Assembly (NCBI GenBank): GCA_000433875.1
Contig: HF993311.1
Coordinates: forward strand, 1 to 35,919
From: Firmicutes bacterium CAG:884
GTDB taxonomy: Bacteria > Bacillota_I > Bacilli_A > RF39 > UBA660
Direction: 5' to 3'
DNA: 35,919 bases
Shown: positions 15,801-23,779 of the stretch, one piece after another
Position numbering within the stretch: the stretch's first letter is position 1
Layout of the letters: every line of letters starts with the position of its first letter
Program-made: the position numbers and the translations under genes
The notes under the pieces: model-generated
Database searches by the model: none
What the model was told of the DNA's origin: nothing
What the model saw: the letters and a program-made list of their open reading frames with translations, nothing else

Positions 15801-17282
15801 ATGGATGAAAAAAAGATAACAAATATAAGTATGGATAGTATACTGCCAAACCGAATGCAACCAAGAGTTGTGTTTCAAGATGACGCAATAGATGAATTAG
15901 CAGAATCAATAAAAAAACACGGCATTATAAATCCCATAACTGTACGAAGATTGGGAAATAAATATGAAATAATAGCAGGTGAGAGAAGATTCAAAGCAAG
16001 CCAGTCAATAGGCTTAAAAGAAATTCCTGCTATTGTAATAGATGCCGATGATAAGAAAACAGCAGAGCTTGCCCTTATTGAAAATATTCAAAGAAAAGAG
16101 CTATCACCAATAGAAGAAGGAATGTCATACGAAAAGATATTACAAATAGGTGATATAACTCAAGCAGAACTATCAAAACAACTAGGAAAGAAACAATCAA
16201 CAATCGCTAATAAAATAAGATTGTTAAAATTAGATGATAGCGTTAAAGAAGCACTTTTAAACGAAAAAATCTCCGAACGTCATGCAAGATCACTTTTAAA
16301 ATTATATGATAAAAAAGATCAAGCAAGAATGCTAGAAAAAATAATAAGAGATAGACTAACAGTAAGGCAAACAGATAAAGAAATCGAAAAAATAGTTGAA
16401 GAAAAAGGGGAAATGATAGAAATGGATAACAATTTTAATATGCCAAATAGTAATTTAATATTAGATAAAGAAAAAGAAGAACTAAAAGAACCAGGTAAGG
16501 AAATAAATCCTAGTTTTGTTGATGTAAATAAAATAGAAGAAAAATCAGAAGATTTATTCAAAGAAAAACCTACAGTAAATATTGAGGATTTATTAAAAAC
16601 TCCTCCAAAAACAGAAAATGTGGAAGAAAAGGTTGAACCACCAGTAACTGAAGAACCAAAAGATGAAGAAAAAAATGAAGAACCACCTATGGGACACAAG
16701 TTCTTTAGTATATTCCCACCAGAAGAAGAACAACCAACTGAAGAACCAAAAGAAAAAGTTCAAGAAACGATTGACTTTACTCCAGCAGAGGAACCAGTTA
16801 AAGAAGAAGTAAAAGTTCCGGAAATGAGCTTTAATATTAATGATATAGAGAGTTTCGAACCAATTAAAGAAGAAAAAGAAGAATTACCAGAAGTAAAGGT
16901 TGATAATATTGAAGAACCTGTAAAAGAAGAAAAAGATATTATACCAGAACCAATTCAAAGTAATGTAGTTGAACCACCAAAAGAAGAAACTTCCAAAGAA
17001 ACAAATGAACAAGAAGAATATAACTTTGATAATTTTAACCCAATAATTCATAATGATTTTGCAGGTGAAGAAATAAAAGATGATGATGTTGAATTCATTG
17101 AAGAAGATGAAGAAGAACCAAAAGAACAAGTTAAGGAACAAGGTCCAAAGCAAATGAAAGATGTAATTAGAATTATAAGAGATTGTAATGACATTATTGA
17201 AAGTTATGGATACAAAATTGAAACCGAAGAATTTGATTTAGAAACAATGTATCAAGTAATATTCAAAATATATAAAAATTAA
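15801..17282 (+). CDS. noc: Nucleoid occlusion protein Noc with long acidic linker
   Basis: Noc is a ParB-family CTP-dependent clamp that spreads from its sites and blocks division over the nucleoid. The 493-residue protein has the CTP-binding N-domain (GERR at 60-63, ENIQR at 94-98), a helix-turn-helix near 118-165, and a C-terminal dimerisation domain (451-493). Four positions that separate Noc from ParB carry the Noc residues: Gln132, Lys138, Lys143 and Arg160. B. subtilis Noc has about 283 residues; here a 240-residue Glu/Pro/Lys-rich linker separates the DNA-binding and C-terminal domains. The usual N-terminal amphipathic helix is absent, but MGHKFFSIF at 297-305 in the linker resembles it. 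The ATG at 15801 follows AGGAG; an upstream ATG at 15741 overlaps the promoter and is not used. Confidence 0.93.
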   Translation: MDEKKITNISMDSILPNRMQPRVVFQDDAIDELAESIKKHGIINPITVRRLGNKYEIIAGERRFKASQSIGLKEIPAIVIDADDKKTAELALIENIQRKELSPIEEGMSYEKILQIGDITQAELSKQLGKKQSTIANKIRLLKLDDSVKEALLNEKISERHARSLLKLYDKKDQARMLEKIIRDRLTVRQTDKEIEKIVEEKGEMIEMDNNFNMPNSNLILDKEKEELKEPGKEINPSFVDVNKIEEKSEDLFKEKPTVNIEDLLKTPPKTENVEEKVEPPVTEEPKDEEKNEEPPMGHKFFSIFPPEEEQPTEEPKEKVQETIDFTPAEEPVKEEVKVPEMSFNINDIESFEPIKEEKEELPEVKVDNIEEPVKEEKDIIPEPIQSNVVEPPKEETSKETNEQEEYNFDNFNPIIHNDFAGEEIKDDDVEFIEEDEEEPKEQVKEQGPKQMKDVIRIIRDCNDIIESYGYKIETEEFDLETMYQVIFKIYKN

Positions 17283-17305
17283 CAAGCGCAAGCTTGTTTT
17301 TATTT
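17281..17305 (+). terminator. noc terminator
   Basis: AACAAGC and GCTTGTT pair around a GCAA tetraloop (17281-17298), followed by TTTTATTT. The hairpin overlaps the noc stop codon. Confidence 0.8.
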
Positions 17306-17519
17306 ATCATCATTTATAGGTTTAAATAATTCTCTTATATCTATATCTAAAACATCAGCAAACTCTCTTTGAGTTAATCCCTTAAGTTTGCGTCGTTTTT
17401 TAGGATTTTTGACAACTAAATAATAAACATAATTTTCATCTTTTTTATTGACTATATGAAATATTCGTACCCTTCCATAAATATTTTTTCATTAAATTAG
17501 TTAAAAAAATCTCACTCAT
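17300..17519 (-). pseudogene. Frameshifted small gene with a helix-turn-helix-like C-terminus
   Basis: On the minus strand a reading from the ATG at 17519 (MSEIFLTNLMKKYLWK) passes into another frame near the GGG around 17472 and then continues RIFHIVNKKDENYVYYLVV..KGLTQREFADVLDIDIREL to a TAA at 17300-17302. Neither frame alone gives a complete gene: the second has no start codon and the first stops early. Removing one G would restore a product of about 72 residues. The segment GLTQREFADVLDI resembles the start of a helix-turn-helix. No Shine-Dalgarno site is visible. A sequencing error is the alternative to true decay. Confidence 0.5.
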
Positions 17520-17526
17520 TCAATGA

Positions 17527-17776
17527 TGTTGTGGTAAGAACTTAAAATCAACAAATAATAATCACAAAAATAATGAAAACACTAGAGCAGTAATAATATG
17601 TGCGATAGTAGGCTTTTATTTTCAGTACGGTAATAGGCGCAATTCTCTATTATATTTTAAGAGATATTGATTTAAGAACAGCAAAAGCAGCAAATAAGTG
17701 TGCGTGGATAAGTTTTCTGTTGCAAATTGTAGTTTATATGTTTTACGGAATTACAATCTTTGGTTTACTATTTTAA
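17527..17776 (+). pseudogene. Decayed zinc-ribbon plus membrane-helix protein
   Basis: Plus-strand codons from 17527 read CCGKNLKSTNNN.. then AVIICAIVGF; after a one-base shift in the T-run near 17615 the reading continues STVIGAILYYILRDIDLRTAKAANK and a final hydrophobic helix ending GLLF at a TAA (17774-17776). The CCGK start looks like half of a small zinc ribbon, and the two or three hydrophobic helices recall DUF4870-like proteins. A stop sits immediately before the first codon and no start is present, so both the start and the frame are damaged. Family naming is tentative. Confidence 0.45.
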
Positions 17777-17844
17777 TGAAATAAATTAATTAAAAATAAT
17801 TAATACTCTACAACATAAAACAAATACAATCTAAAAATATATAG

Positions 17845-17881
17845 TTGCTTATACTTGTTCATTTATGTTATAATGAACAAG
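17845..17881 (+). promoter_or_regulatory. Promoter with overlapping inverted-repeat operator, upstream of the AGCS carrier
   Basis: TTGCTT (17845-17850), an 18-bp spacer and TATAAT (17869-17874, preceded by TGT) make the promoter. Perfect 9-bp arms CTTGTTCAT (17854-17862) and ATGAACAAG (17873-17881) flank the -10 with 10 bp between them. A dimeric repressor bound here would cover the -10. The regulator is not identified. Confidence 0.65.
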
Positions 17882-17893
17882 AGGAGGTTAATT

Positions 17894-19234
17894 ATGGATA
17901 AAATAAATACTATAAACGATTTTATCAATGAAATAGTATGGGGAGTACCAATGATTGCATTAATTCTTGGAGTAGGAATATATTACACAATAAGATTAGG
18001 TTTTCCTCAACTAACAAAAATCAAGAAAATATATAAAGGAACAATTGGAAAAAAAGAAGAAAATCCCGAAGCAAAAGGATTAGTTTCATCAAGTCAAGCA
18101 GCCCTAATATCAATGGGTGAAATTGTTGGTTCGGGAAATATTGCCGGAGTCGCAACCGCTGTAGCAAGTGGTGGACCAGGTGCAATATTTTGGATGTGGA
18201 TTGCCGCATTATTTGGAATGGCCACAAAATACGTTGAAATAGGACTAGGTATAATATATAGAAGTGTAAATAAAGACAATGTAAAAGGCGGACCAATGTA
18301 TTACTTAAGAGATGGCTTACACTCAAAATTCCTAGCAGTAATATATGCAATACTAGCAGTATTATCATATATTGTAATAGTTGCAATGGTTGATACAAAT
18401 ACAATTGTAAATGCCGTTCAAGCAAGATGGAGTGGAGTTCATAATTATACAATCGGAGTTGTATTAATAATAATTGTAGGGATTATAATATTTGGTGGTA
18501 TTAAAAGATTAGGAAAGTTTAGTAATTTTGTAGTACCAGTAATGGCATTTTTATATGTTGTATCAGGAATAGTAGTATTAGTTGTAAACGCTGATATGGT
18601 AGGACCTGCATTTTTAACAATTATTGAAGCAGCATTTAAACCACAAGCTGCATTAGGAGGATTTGCCGGAGCATCAATCGCTCAAACAATGAGATATGGC
18701 TTTGCCCGTGGAATCTATTCAAATGAAGCTGGACTAGGTACAGCAGCAATCTCCCATAGCGCAGCTCAAGTTGAAAACCCAATAGAGCAATCATTATGGG
18801 GACCTGTTGAAATATTTATAGATACAATAATCGTAAATACAATAACAGGATTAGTAGTAGTAATCGCTGGAATGTGGGCAAATGGATCAGATGGTGCCGA
18901 ACTAGTAATGAACTCATTTGATAAAGCATTACCAAACGGACCAGGAAGCATTATCATAATGATTGCATCGATTTTATTCTCATTTACTTGTTTAACATCA
19001 GCAAGTTATGTATGTGAAGAATGCGCTGAATATCTATTTGGAACAAAAAGTAAAATATTCGTACGTATATTTTGGTTAATATTTATCCTTATAGGATCAG
19101 TATTAGAGCTTGAACTTGTATGGAATCTAGCAGATACTGTTAATGGACTAATGTTAATACCAAACTTAATCGGTGTAATATTCTTAGGTGGCAAAGTAGT
19201 AAAAGCATCAAAAGAATATTTTAAGAAAGCATAA
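17894..19234 (+). CDS. Sodium:alanine/glycine symporter, AGCS family
   Basis: This is an inner-membrane carrier importing small neutral amino acids with sodium. The 446-residue protein has about ten hydrophobic helices and the family blocks GEIVGSGNIAGVATAVASGGPGAIFWMW.. (read as separate motifs), KGGPMYYL and FARGIYSNEAGLGTA. The common TGNIAG is SGNIAG here. GAGGAGGTT precedes the ATG at 17894; an earlier in-frame ATG at 17855 lies inside the promoter and operator. It stands alone between its own promoter and a weak hairpin. Substrate is assigned from the family only. Confidence 0.88.
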   Translation: MDKINTINDFINEIVWGVPMIALILGVGIYYTIRLGFPQLTKIKKIYKGTIGKKEENPEAKGLVSSSQAALISMGEIVGSGNIAGVATAVASGGPGAIFWMWIAALFGMATKYVEIGLGIIYRSVNKDNVKGGPMYYLRDGLHSKFLAVIYAILAVLSYIVIVAMVDTNTIVNAVQARWSGVHNYTIGVVLIIIVGIIIFGGIKRLGKFSNFVVPVMAFLYVVSGIVVLVVNADMVGPAFLTIIEAAFKPQAALGGFAGASIAQTMRYGFARGIYSNEAGLGTAAISHSAAQVENPIEQSLWGPVEIFIDTIIVNTITGLVVVIAGMWANGSDGAELVMNSFDKALPNGPGSIIIMIASILFSFTCLTSASYVCEECAEYLFGTKSKIFVRIFWLIFILIGSVLELELVWNLADTVNGLMLIPNLIGVIFLGGKVVKASKEYFKKA

Positions 19235-19247
19235 TATGCTTTTTCTT
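19226..19247 (+). terminator. Short hairpin after the AGCS carrier gene
   Basis: AAAGCAT (19226-19232) pairs with ATGCTTT (19236-19242) and is followed by TTCTT. It overlaps the stop codon. With only 24 bp to the next gene and no clear new promoter, partial read-through is likely. Confidence 0.45.
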
Positions 19248-19258
19248 ATGGAGTAAAA

Positions 19259-19912
19259 ATGAAAAAATTAGATATAATATACGAAGATAAATTTATACTA
19301 GCTGTAAATAAACCACATAATTTATTAACAATCAGTACTGAAAAAGAAAAAGATAAAACACTTTACCACGAAGTTTTAACCTATATAAAAAAGAAAAATC
19401 AAAAAATCTTTATTGTTCATCGCTTAGATAAAGATACAAGTGGAATTGTCTTATTCGCGAAAAATGAAAAAATCAAAAAATATTTGCAAGATAATTGGTC
19501 AAATGTACAAAGATATTATGTAGCATTGGTAGAAGGAAAAATTACCGCAAAAGGTGAAATAAAATCATATTTAAAAGAAACAAAAACATTGTTAACATAT
19601 TCAGCGAAAGAAGGTAAGTTCGCTCACACTAAATATGAACCAATTATGATCTCAAATAAATGTACACTATTAAATATTCAAATATTAACCGGAAGAAAAA
19701 ACCAAATAAGAGTTCATATGAAAGATATCAATCATCCAATAGTAGGCGATCAAAAATATGGCTCTAAAATAAAGAGTGTAAAATATCTATATTTAACAGC
19801 AAATAAAGTTGTATTTATTCATCCAATAACAAAAAAAGAAATAAACTTAGAAATAGATATACCAAAAGAATATATAAATTATTTAAATAAAAGTAATATA
19901 ATTGCAAAATAA
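19259..19912 (+). CDS. RluA-family pseudouridine synthase
   Basis: The enzyme isomerises uridine to pseudouridine in rRNA or tRNA. The 217-residue catalytic domain has the motif HRLDKDTSG with catalytic Asp57, the strand YYVALVEG and the C-terminal block GRKNQIRVHM..HPIVGDQKYG. No S4 RNA-binding domain precedes it, as in the shorter RluA/RluC-like members, so the target base cannot be predicted. GGAG lies 6 bases before the ATG. It probably shares a transcript with the carrier upstream. Confidence 0.88.
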   Translation: MKKLDIIYEDKFILAVNKPHNLLTISTEKEKDKTLYHEVLTYIKKKNQKIFIVHRLDKDTSGIVLFAKNEKIKKYLQDNWSNVQRYYVALVEGKITAKGEIKSYLKETKTLLTYSAKEGKFAHTKYEPIMISNKCTLLNIQILTGRKNQIRVHMKDINHPIVGDQKYGSKIKSVKYLYLTANKVVFIHPITKKEINLEIDIPKEYINYLNKSNIIAK

Positions 19913-19943
19913 TCAAAAGATCAACAAAATTGTCAATAAATGT

Positions 19944-19969
19944 AAAATTAGAATTAATTTCTACTTTTT
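19944..19969. terminator. Candidate hairpin between convergent genes
   Basis: TAGAA (19949-19953) and TTCTA (19959-19963) form a short stem flanked by A-rich and T-rich runs on either side, so it could serve both converging genes. The stem is weak. Confidence 0.35.
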
Positions 19970-20448
19970 ATAAACGAAAAAATTAAATCTATAACCATAA
20001 CAAATAAAACGATAATAGAAAAATAATACGGAATAATATTTATAATTGAAAACCAAAAATCATAAGAGAAAAAAACAAATACAAAACAAAATAATCCCCA
20101 TACAAAAAAGTATTTTAAACAAACATATTTTGTAAAATGTAAAGGATAAGAACTATAATCCCACATATCTTTATAAAAAATAAAATTAATTAAAAATCCA
20201 CAAATCATTTCACATAAAGTACAAATAAAACAAAATATTAAATAATAAATTAAATAATTAATATAACCTAAATTAAACTTCAAATTATTAAAAATAAAAA
20301 TAATTAAAGTGAAACCAAGTCCATAAACCAAAGTATAGGGACCATATAAAGCGCCACTATGTCTTCTTGATAAACTCCATTTATAAACAAAACTTTCTAA
20401 AAAAAATCCTAAAAAAGAAAATAAAACAAAAGTATTTATATAAAACAT
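19954..20448 (-). CDS. CmpB-like membrane protein (putative ABC-transporter type IV family)
   Basis: The 164-residue protein has five or six hydrophobic helices and little else. The blocks HSGALYGPYTLVYGLG, CEMICGFLINFIFYKDMWDYS and the following basic-aromatic stretch fit the family Pfam lists as putative ABC-transporter type IV (CmpB). Members have no established function. The ATG at 20448 is preceded by GGTGATGG. It is the only minus-strand gene between noc and whiA and has no ATPase partner nearby. Confidence 0.6.
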   Translation of the reverse strand: MFYINTFVLFSFLGFFLESFVYKWSLSRRHSGALYGPYTLVYGLGFTLIIFIFNNLKFNLGYINYLIYYLIFCFICTLCEMICGFLINFIFYKDMWDYSSYPLHFTKYVCLKYFFVWGLFCFVFVFFSYDFWFSIINIIPYYFSIIVLFVMVIDLIFSFIKSRN

Positions 20449-20490
20449 TCCATCACCAATAAAATATATGTAAAAAAAATGAAATAAGAC

Positions 20491-20519
20491 TTGTTAATAT
20501 ATTGATAAAATAATATAAT
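20491..20519 (+). promoter_or_regulatory. Promoter for the lipoprotein and DUF1003 genes
   Basis: TTGTTA (20491-20496), a 17-bp spacer and TATAAT (20514-20519), with the ribosome site GGAGG starting 7 bp later, so the leader is very short. Confidence 0.6.
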
Positions 20520-20535
20520 TAAAGTGGAGGTAAAA

Positions 20536-21042
20536 ATGAAAAAATTAACACTTTTAATCGCAATAATAGCACTTTTAACGGGATGTCAAACAAAGAATAA
20601 TATGGATGATAAAGTAGTATGTACAAGCACCCGAACAATGACAATAGGAAATTTCAAAGAATATTATGAATTAGAAACAAATAAAAGTGATGATGAAAAA
20701 GCTATATCATATAAACAAGAAATAGTATATTATTTTAATGAAGATGGTGTAGGAATTAAATCAGGAACTTAAAGCATAAGTTATGAAAATATGACAAAAG
20801 ATAATCTTAATTTAGAAAAAAGTTTAAAAAATGATATTGAAACTTGTAATAAGAGAAATAAGAGAGAAATTACAACAAAAGATGCATTTTCTAAATGTGA
20901 AGTAATTAAAACTAACAAAAAAATTGAAATTAAAGTGACTTATAATATGAACTATGAAGAAAGAAATGTTGATTTTCAGAATGAAATGACAAAATCAAAA
21001 ATCATTGAAATGTATAAAGGATCAGGGACGTTTTGTAAATAA
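20536..21042 (+). pseudogene. Lipoprotein gene interrupted by an in-frame stop
   Basis: The ATG at 20536 follows GGAGG and starts a lipoprotein signal, MKKLTLLIAIIALLTGC, with lipidated Cys17. The reading stops at TAA 20770-20772 after 78 residues, then continues open in the same frame to 21042, encoding SISYENMTKDNLNLEKSLK and about 70 more residues. Both halves share composition, and the second half has no ribosome site at its first ATG (20791). The simplest reading is one protein of about 168 residues broken by a nonsense change. The remaining lipoprotein half could still be exported. Family unknown; many small YehR-like lipoproteins look similar. Confidence 0.6.
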
Positions 21043-21052
21043 TAGGTGAAGT

Positions 21053-21553
21053 ATGGAAAAGAAAAGAACGAAACAAGAAATAGTAAAAATGTTACTAAAT
21101 CAAAATTTAGAGACAGAAAATGAAGATGAATTAATAGAACTATTGATAGATAAACCAATAGCAGTTGATATAGATAAACAAGACAAGCAAAGCGAAAAAA
21201 TAGGCGATAAAATAGCGGATAAACTAACTGCAATCGCAGGTAGTTGGCCATTTATAATAGGGTTTTCTATATTTTTAATATTATGGATTGTTTTAAATGT
21301 TTATATATTTAAAAATTTAGATCCATATCCATTTATATTATTGAACCTAGTTTTATCTTGTATAGCAGCACTTCAAGCTCCAGTTATTATGATGAGTCAA
21401 AATAGAGCAGCAAAAAAAGATTCATTACGTGCTCAGAATGATTATAGGACAGATTTAAAAAGTGAACTTATCTTAGAAGAATTACATGATAAAATAGAAA
21501 AAATAATTGCAAATCAAAATAAAATATTAAAATATATAGAACAAGAAAAATAA
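21053..21553 (+). CDS. DUF1003 membrane protein
   Basis: The 166-residue protein has an acidic cytosolic N-terminus, two membrane helices (GSWPFIIGFSIFLILWIVLN and PFILLNLVLSCIAALQAPVI), then the block MMSQNRAAKKDSLRAQNDY and a coiled C-terminal helix. This order is diagnostic of DUF1003, a family of unknown function. AGGTGA lies 3 bases before the ATG at 21053, overlapping the end of the broken lipoprotein unit, so they were probably co-transcribed. Confidence 0.8.
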   Translation: MEKKRTKQEIVKMLLNQNLETENEDELIELLIDKPIAVDIDKQDKQSEKIGDKIADKLTAIAGSWPFIIGFSIFLILWIVLNVYIFKNLDPYPFILLNLVLSCIAALQAPVIMMSQNRAAKKDSLRAQNDYRTDLKSELILEELHDKIEKIIANQNKILKYIEQEK

Positions 21554-21594
21554 ATATCAGCATTTCTGTTAGAATATTTCAAATAAAATAATAG

Positions 21595-21623
21595 TTGCTA
21601 ATATTGTTAATTAATTTTATAAT
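21595..21623 (+). promoter_or_regulatory. uvrB promoter
   Basis: TTGCTA (21595-21600), 17 bp, TATAAT (21618-21623). The leader to uvrB is about 105 nt. I saw no clear LexA/DinR box (GAAC-N4-GTTC) in it. Confidence 0.6.
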
Positions 21624-21734
21624 CGAAATTCATTTTCTACAAAAAAGCAAATTTTGAGATTAAGAAAATTAAAAAAAGAATTCTTATAATTGACGACAAA
21701 TTTTTCGATAGAAGTCATAGCAAGGAGGAATTTT

Positions 21735-23690
21735 ATGTATAATCTAGTATCAAAATATAAGCCAGCAGGAGATCAACCTAAAGCAATAGAAGAATTAGTA
21801 AAAGGAATTAAAGAAGGTCAAAAGAATCAAGTATTACTAGGCGCAACGGGAACCGGAAAAACATTCACAGTCGCAAATGTAATAAAAGAAATAAATAAAC
21901 CAACACTAGTTCTTGCTCACAATAAAACTCTTGCAGGACAACTTTACTCAGAATTAAAAGAACTATTCCCAAACGATCACGTATGTTACTTTGTATCATA
22001 CTATGATTACTATCAACCAGAAGCATATGTTCCATCATCAGATACTTATATTGAAAAAGATGCCTCAATCAATGATGAAATAGATGAATTAAGACACTAC
22101 GCAACATCATCACTATTAAGATATCCTAACACAATAGTAGTGGCATCCGTATCCTGCATATATGGAATTGGTGAAATTGAAGAATATGAAAAAAAGATGT
22201 TAACTCTAGCTGAAGGCGATCAAATTGATCGTGACGAAGTACTCGAGAAATTAGTAGAAATGTTGTATGAAAGAAATGATATTGATCCAAAAAGGGGAAC
22301 CTTTAGAGCAAAAGGCGACACAATAGAAGTAATACCAGTTAACCAACATACTCAAGGAGTAAGAATTGAATTTTTTGGAGATACAATTGATCGTATAACA
22401 CTTTTTGATATAGTAACAGGTGTAATAACTGAAAGCAAAAAAACAATATCACTATTTCCAGCAAGTCACTTTGTTACAAGTGATGAAAAACTAGAAAAAG
22501 CAATAGTTAATATTGAAAAAGAACTAGAAGAAAGATTGGAATATTTTAAAGAAAACAATAAATTATTAGAATATCAAAGAATAAAAGAAAGAACAAACTA
22601 TGATATAGAAATGATGAGAGAAACAGGATTTTGCCACGGAATAGAAAACTATTCAAGGCACTTAGCATTAAAAGGACCAGGTGAAACCCCAACAACATTA
22701 CTTGATTTTTTTAGGAAAGACTTCTTATTAATAATAGATGAATCACACGTAACAATACCTCAAATAAGAGCAATGTATAATGGTGACCAAGCAAGAAAAC
22801 AAGTCCTTGTAGACTATGGATTCCGTTTGCCATCGGCAAAAGACAATAGACCATTAACATTTACAGAATTTGAAAATAAACTAGATAACGTAATCTACCT
22901 ATCAGCAACTCCAGCTGAATACGAAAAAGAAAAATCTAATAATCGTATAATTGAACAAATAATAAGACCAACCGGACTATTAGATCCATTAATAGAAGTA
23001 AGACCATCTAAAAATCAAATAGAAGACTTAATAAATGAAATAAATATAAGAATTGAAAAAAATGAAAGAGTCTTAATAACAACATTAACAATAAGAATGG
23101 CCGAAGAATTAACAAAATATTTAGAAAAAGTTGGAATTAAAGTCGCATACCTTCATAGTGAAGTCAAAACATTAGATCGTTTAAGAATTATAAGAGATTT
23201 AAGATTAAAAAAATATGATGTTTTAGTAGGTATAAATCTTTTAAGAGAAGGACTAGATATACCAGAAGTAAGCCTAGTCGCGATTTTAGATGCTGATAAA
23301 CAAGGATTTCTAAGAAGTGAAAGAAGCTTAATTCAAACAATCGGAAGAGCAGCTCGAAATGCAAATGGAAGAGTAATAATGTATGCTGATTTAGTAAGTG
23401 ATTCAATGGATATTGCAATCAAAGAAACTGAAAGAAGAAGAAAAATTCAAGAAAAATATAATGAAGAACATAATATTGTACCAAAAACAATTATTAAAGA
23501 AATAAGAGATGTAATAAGTAATATTGGTGATAATAAAGAGGAAGCTAAATTATCAAATAAAGAAAAACAAGAGATGATGATAAAAATCGAAAAAGAAATG
23601 CAAGAAGCAGCTAAAAAACTTGATTTTGAAAGAGCAACCGAATTAAGAGATATCCTATTTGAATTAAGAGAAAAAAATAATAAAAAATAA
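21735..23690 (+). CDS. uvrB: Excinuclease ABC subunit UvrB
   Basis: UvrB verifies DNA damage handed over by UvrA and recruits UvrC for incision. The 651-residue protein shows Walker A GATGTGKT at 36-43, the damage-probing hairpin YYDYYQPEAYVPSSDTYIEKD, the helicase blocks DESHV, SATPAEYE, INLLREGLDIPEVSLV and QTIGRAARN, and a C-terminal UVR domain (EKEMQEAAKKLDFERATELRD). AAGGAGG is ideally placed before the ATG at 21735; an earlier in-frame ATG at 21690 has none. uvrA is not adjacent, unlike the common uvrB-uvrA pair. Confidence 0.97.
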   Translation: MYNLVSKYKPAGDQPKAIEELVKGIKEGQKNQVLLGATGTGKTFTVANVIKEINKPTLVLAHNKTLAGQLYSELKELFPNDHVCYFVSYYDYYQPEAYVPSSDTYIEKDASINDEIDELRHYATSSLLRYPNTIVVASVSCIYGIGEIEEYEKKMLTLAEGDQIDRDEVLEKLVEMLYERNDIDPKRGTFRAKGDTIEVIPVNQHTQGVRIEFFGDTIDRITLFDIVTGVITESKKTISLFPASHFVTSDEKLEKAIVNIEKELEERLEYFKENNKLLEYQRIKERTNYDIEMMRETGFCHGIENYSRHLALKGPGETPTTLLDFFRKDFLLIIDESHVTIPQIRAMYNGDQARKQVLVDYGFRLPSAKDNRPLTFTEFENKLDNVIYLSATPAEYEKEKSNNRIIEQIIRPTGLLDPLIEVRPSKNQIEDLINEINIRIEKNERVLITTLTIRMAEELTKYLEKVGIKVAYLHSEVKTLDRLRIIRDLRLKKYDVLVGINLLREGLDIPEVSLVAILDADKQGFLRSERSLIQTIGRAARNANGRVIMYADLVSDSMDIAIKETERRRKIQEKYNEEHNIVPKTIIKEIRDVISNIGDNKEEAKLSNKEKQEMMIKIEKEMQEAAKKLDFERATELRDILFELREKNNKK

Positions 23691-23719
23691 ACGAAAGTCA
23701 AAATAAGAAACACTAGACA

Positions 23720-23746
23720 ATAAGTAGATGTAAAATCTACTTATTT
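23720..23746 (+). terminator. uvrB terminator
   Basis: ATAAGTAGAT (23720-23729) and ATCTACTTAT (23735-23744) form a perfect 10-bp stem with a GTAAA loop, followed by TT. The T-tract is poor, so it may be partial. Confidence 0.5.
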
Positions 23747-23747
23747 G

Positions 23748-23756
23748 TGTTATAAT
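23748..23756 (+). promoter_or_regulatory. Extended -10 promoter for lgt-trxB-whiA
   Basis: TGTTATAAT (TG 23748-23749, TATAAT 23751-23756) with no clear -35, directly after the uvrB hairpin and 24 bp before lgt. Confidence 0.6.
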
Positions 23757-23779
23757 TATAAAAAAGAAAGGGAATATAT

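Noticed and set aside
16319..16699. 126-codon serine-rich reading on the minus strand
   Set aside because: It is the mirror of the Glu/Lys/Pro-rich Noc linker and has no ribosome site.
17855..17893. Longer start for the AGCS carrier
   Set aside because: The extension overlaps the promoter and operator; GAGGAGG supports the ATG at 17894.
20791..21042. Independent small gene starting at 20791
   Set aside because: It has no ribosome site and continues the frame of the lipoprotein upstream, so I treat it as the second half of one broken gene.
21623..21734. LexA (SOS) box in the uvrB leader
   Set aside because: No GAAC-N4-GTTC-like palindrome is present.
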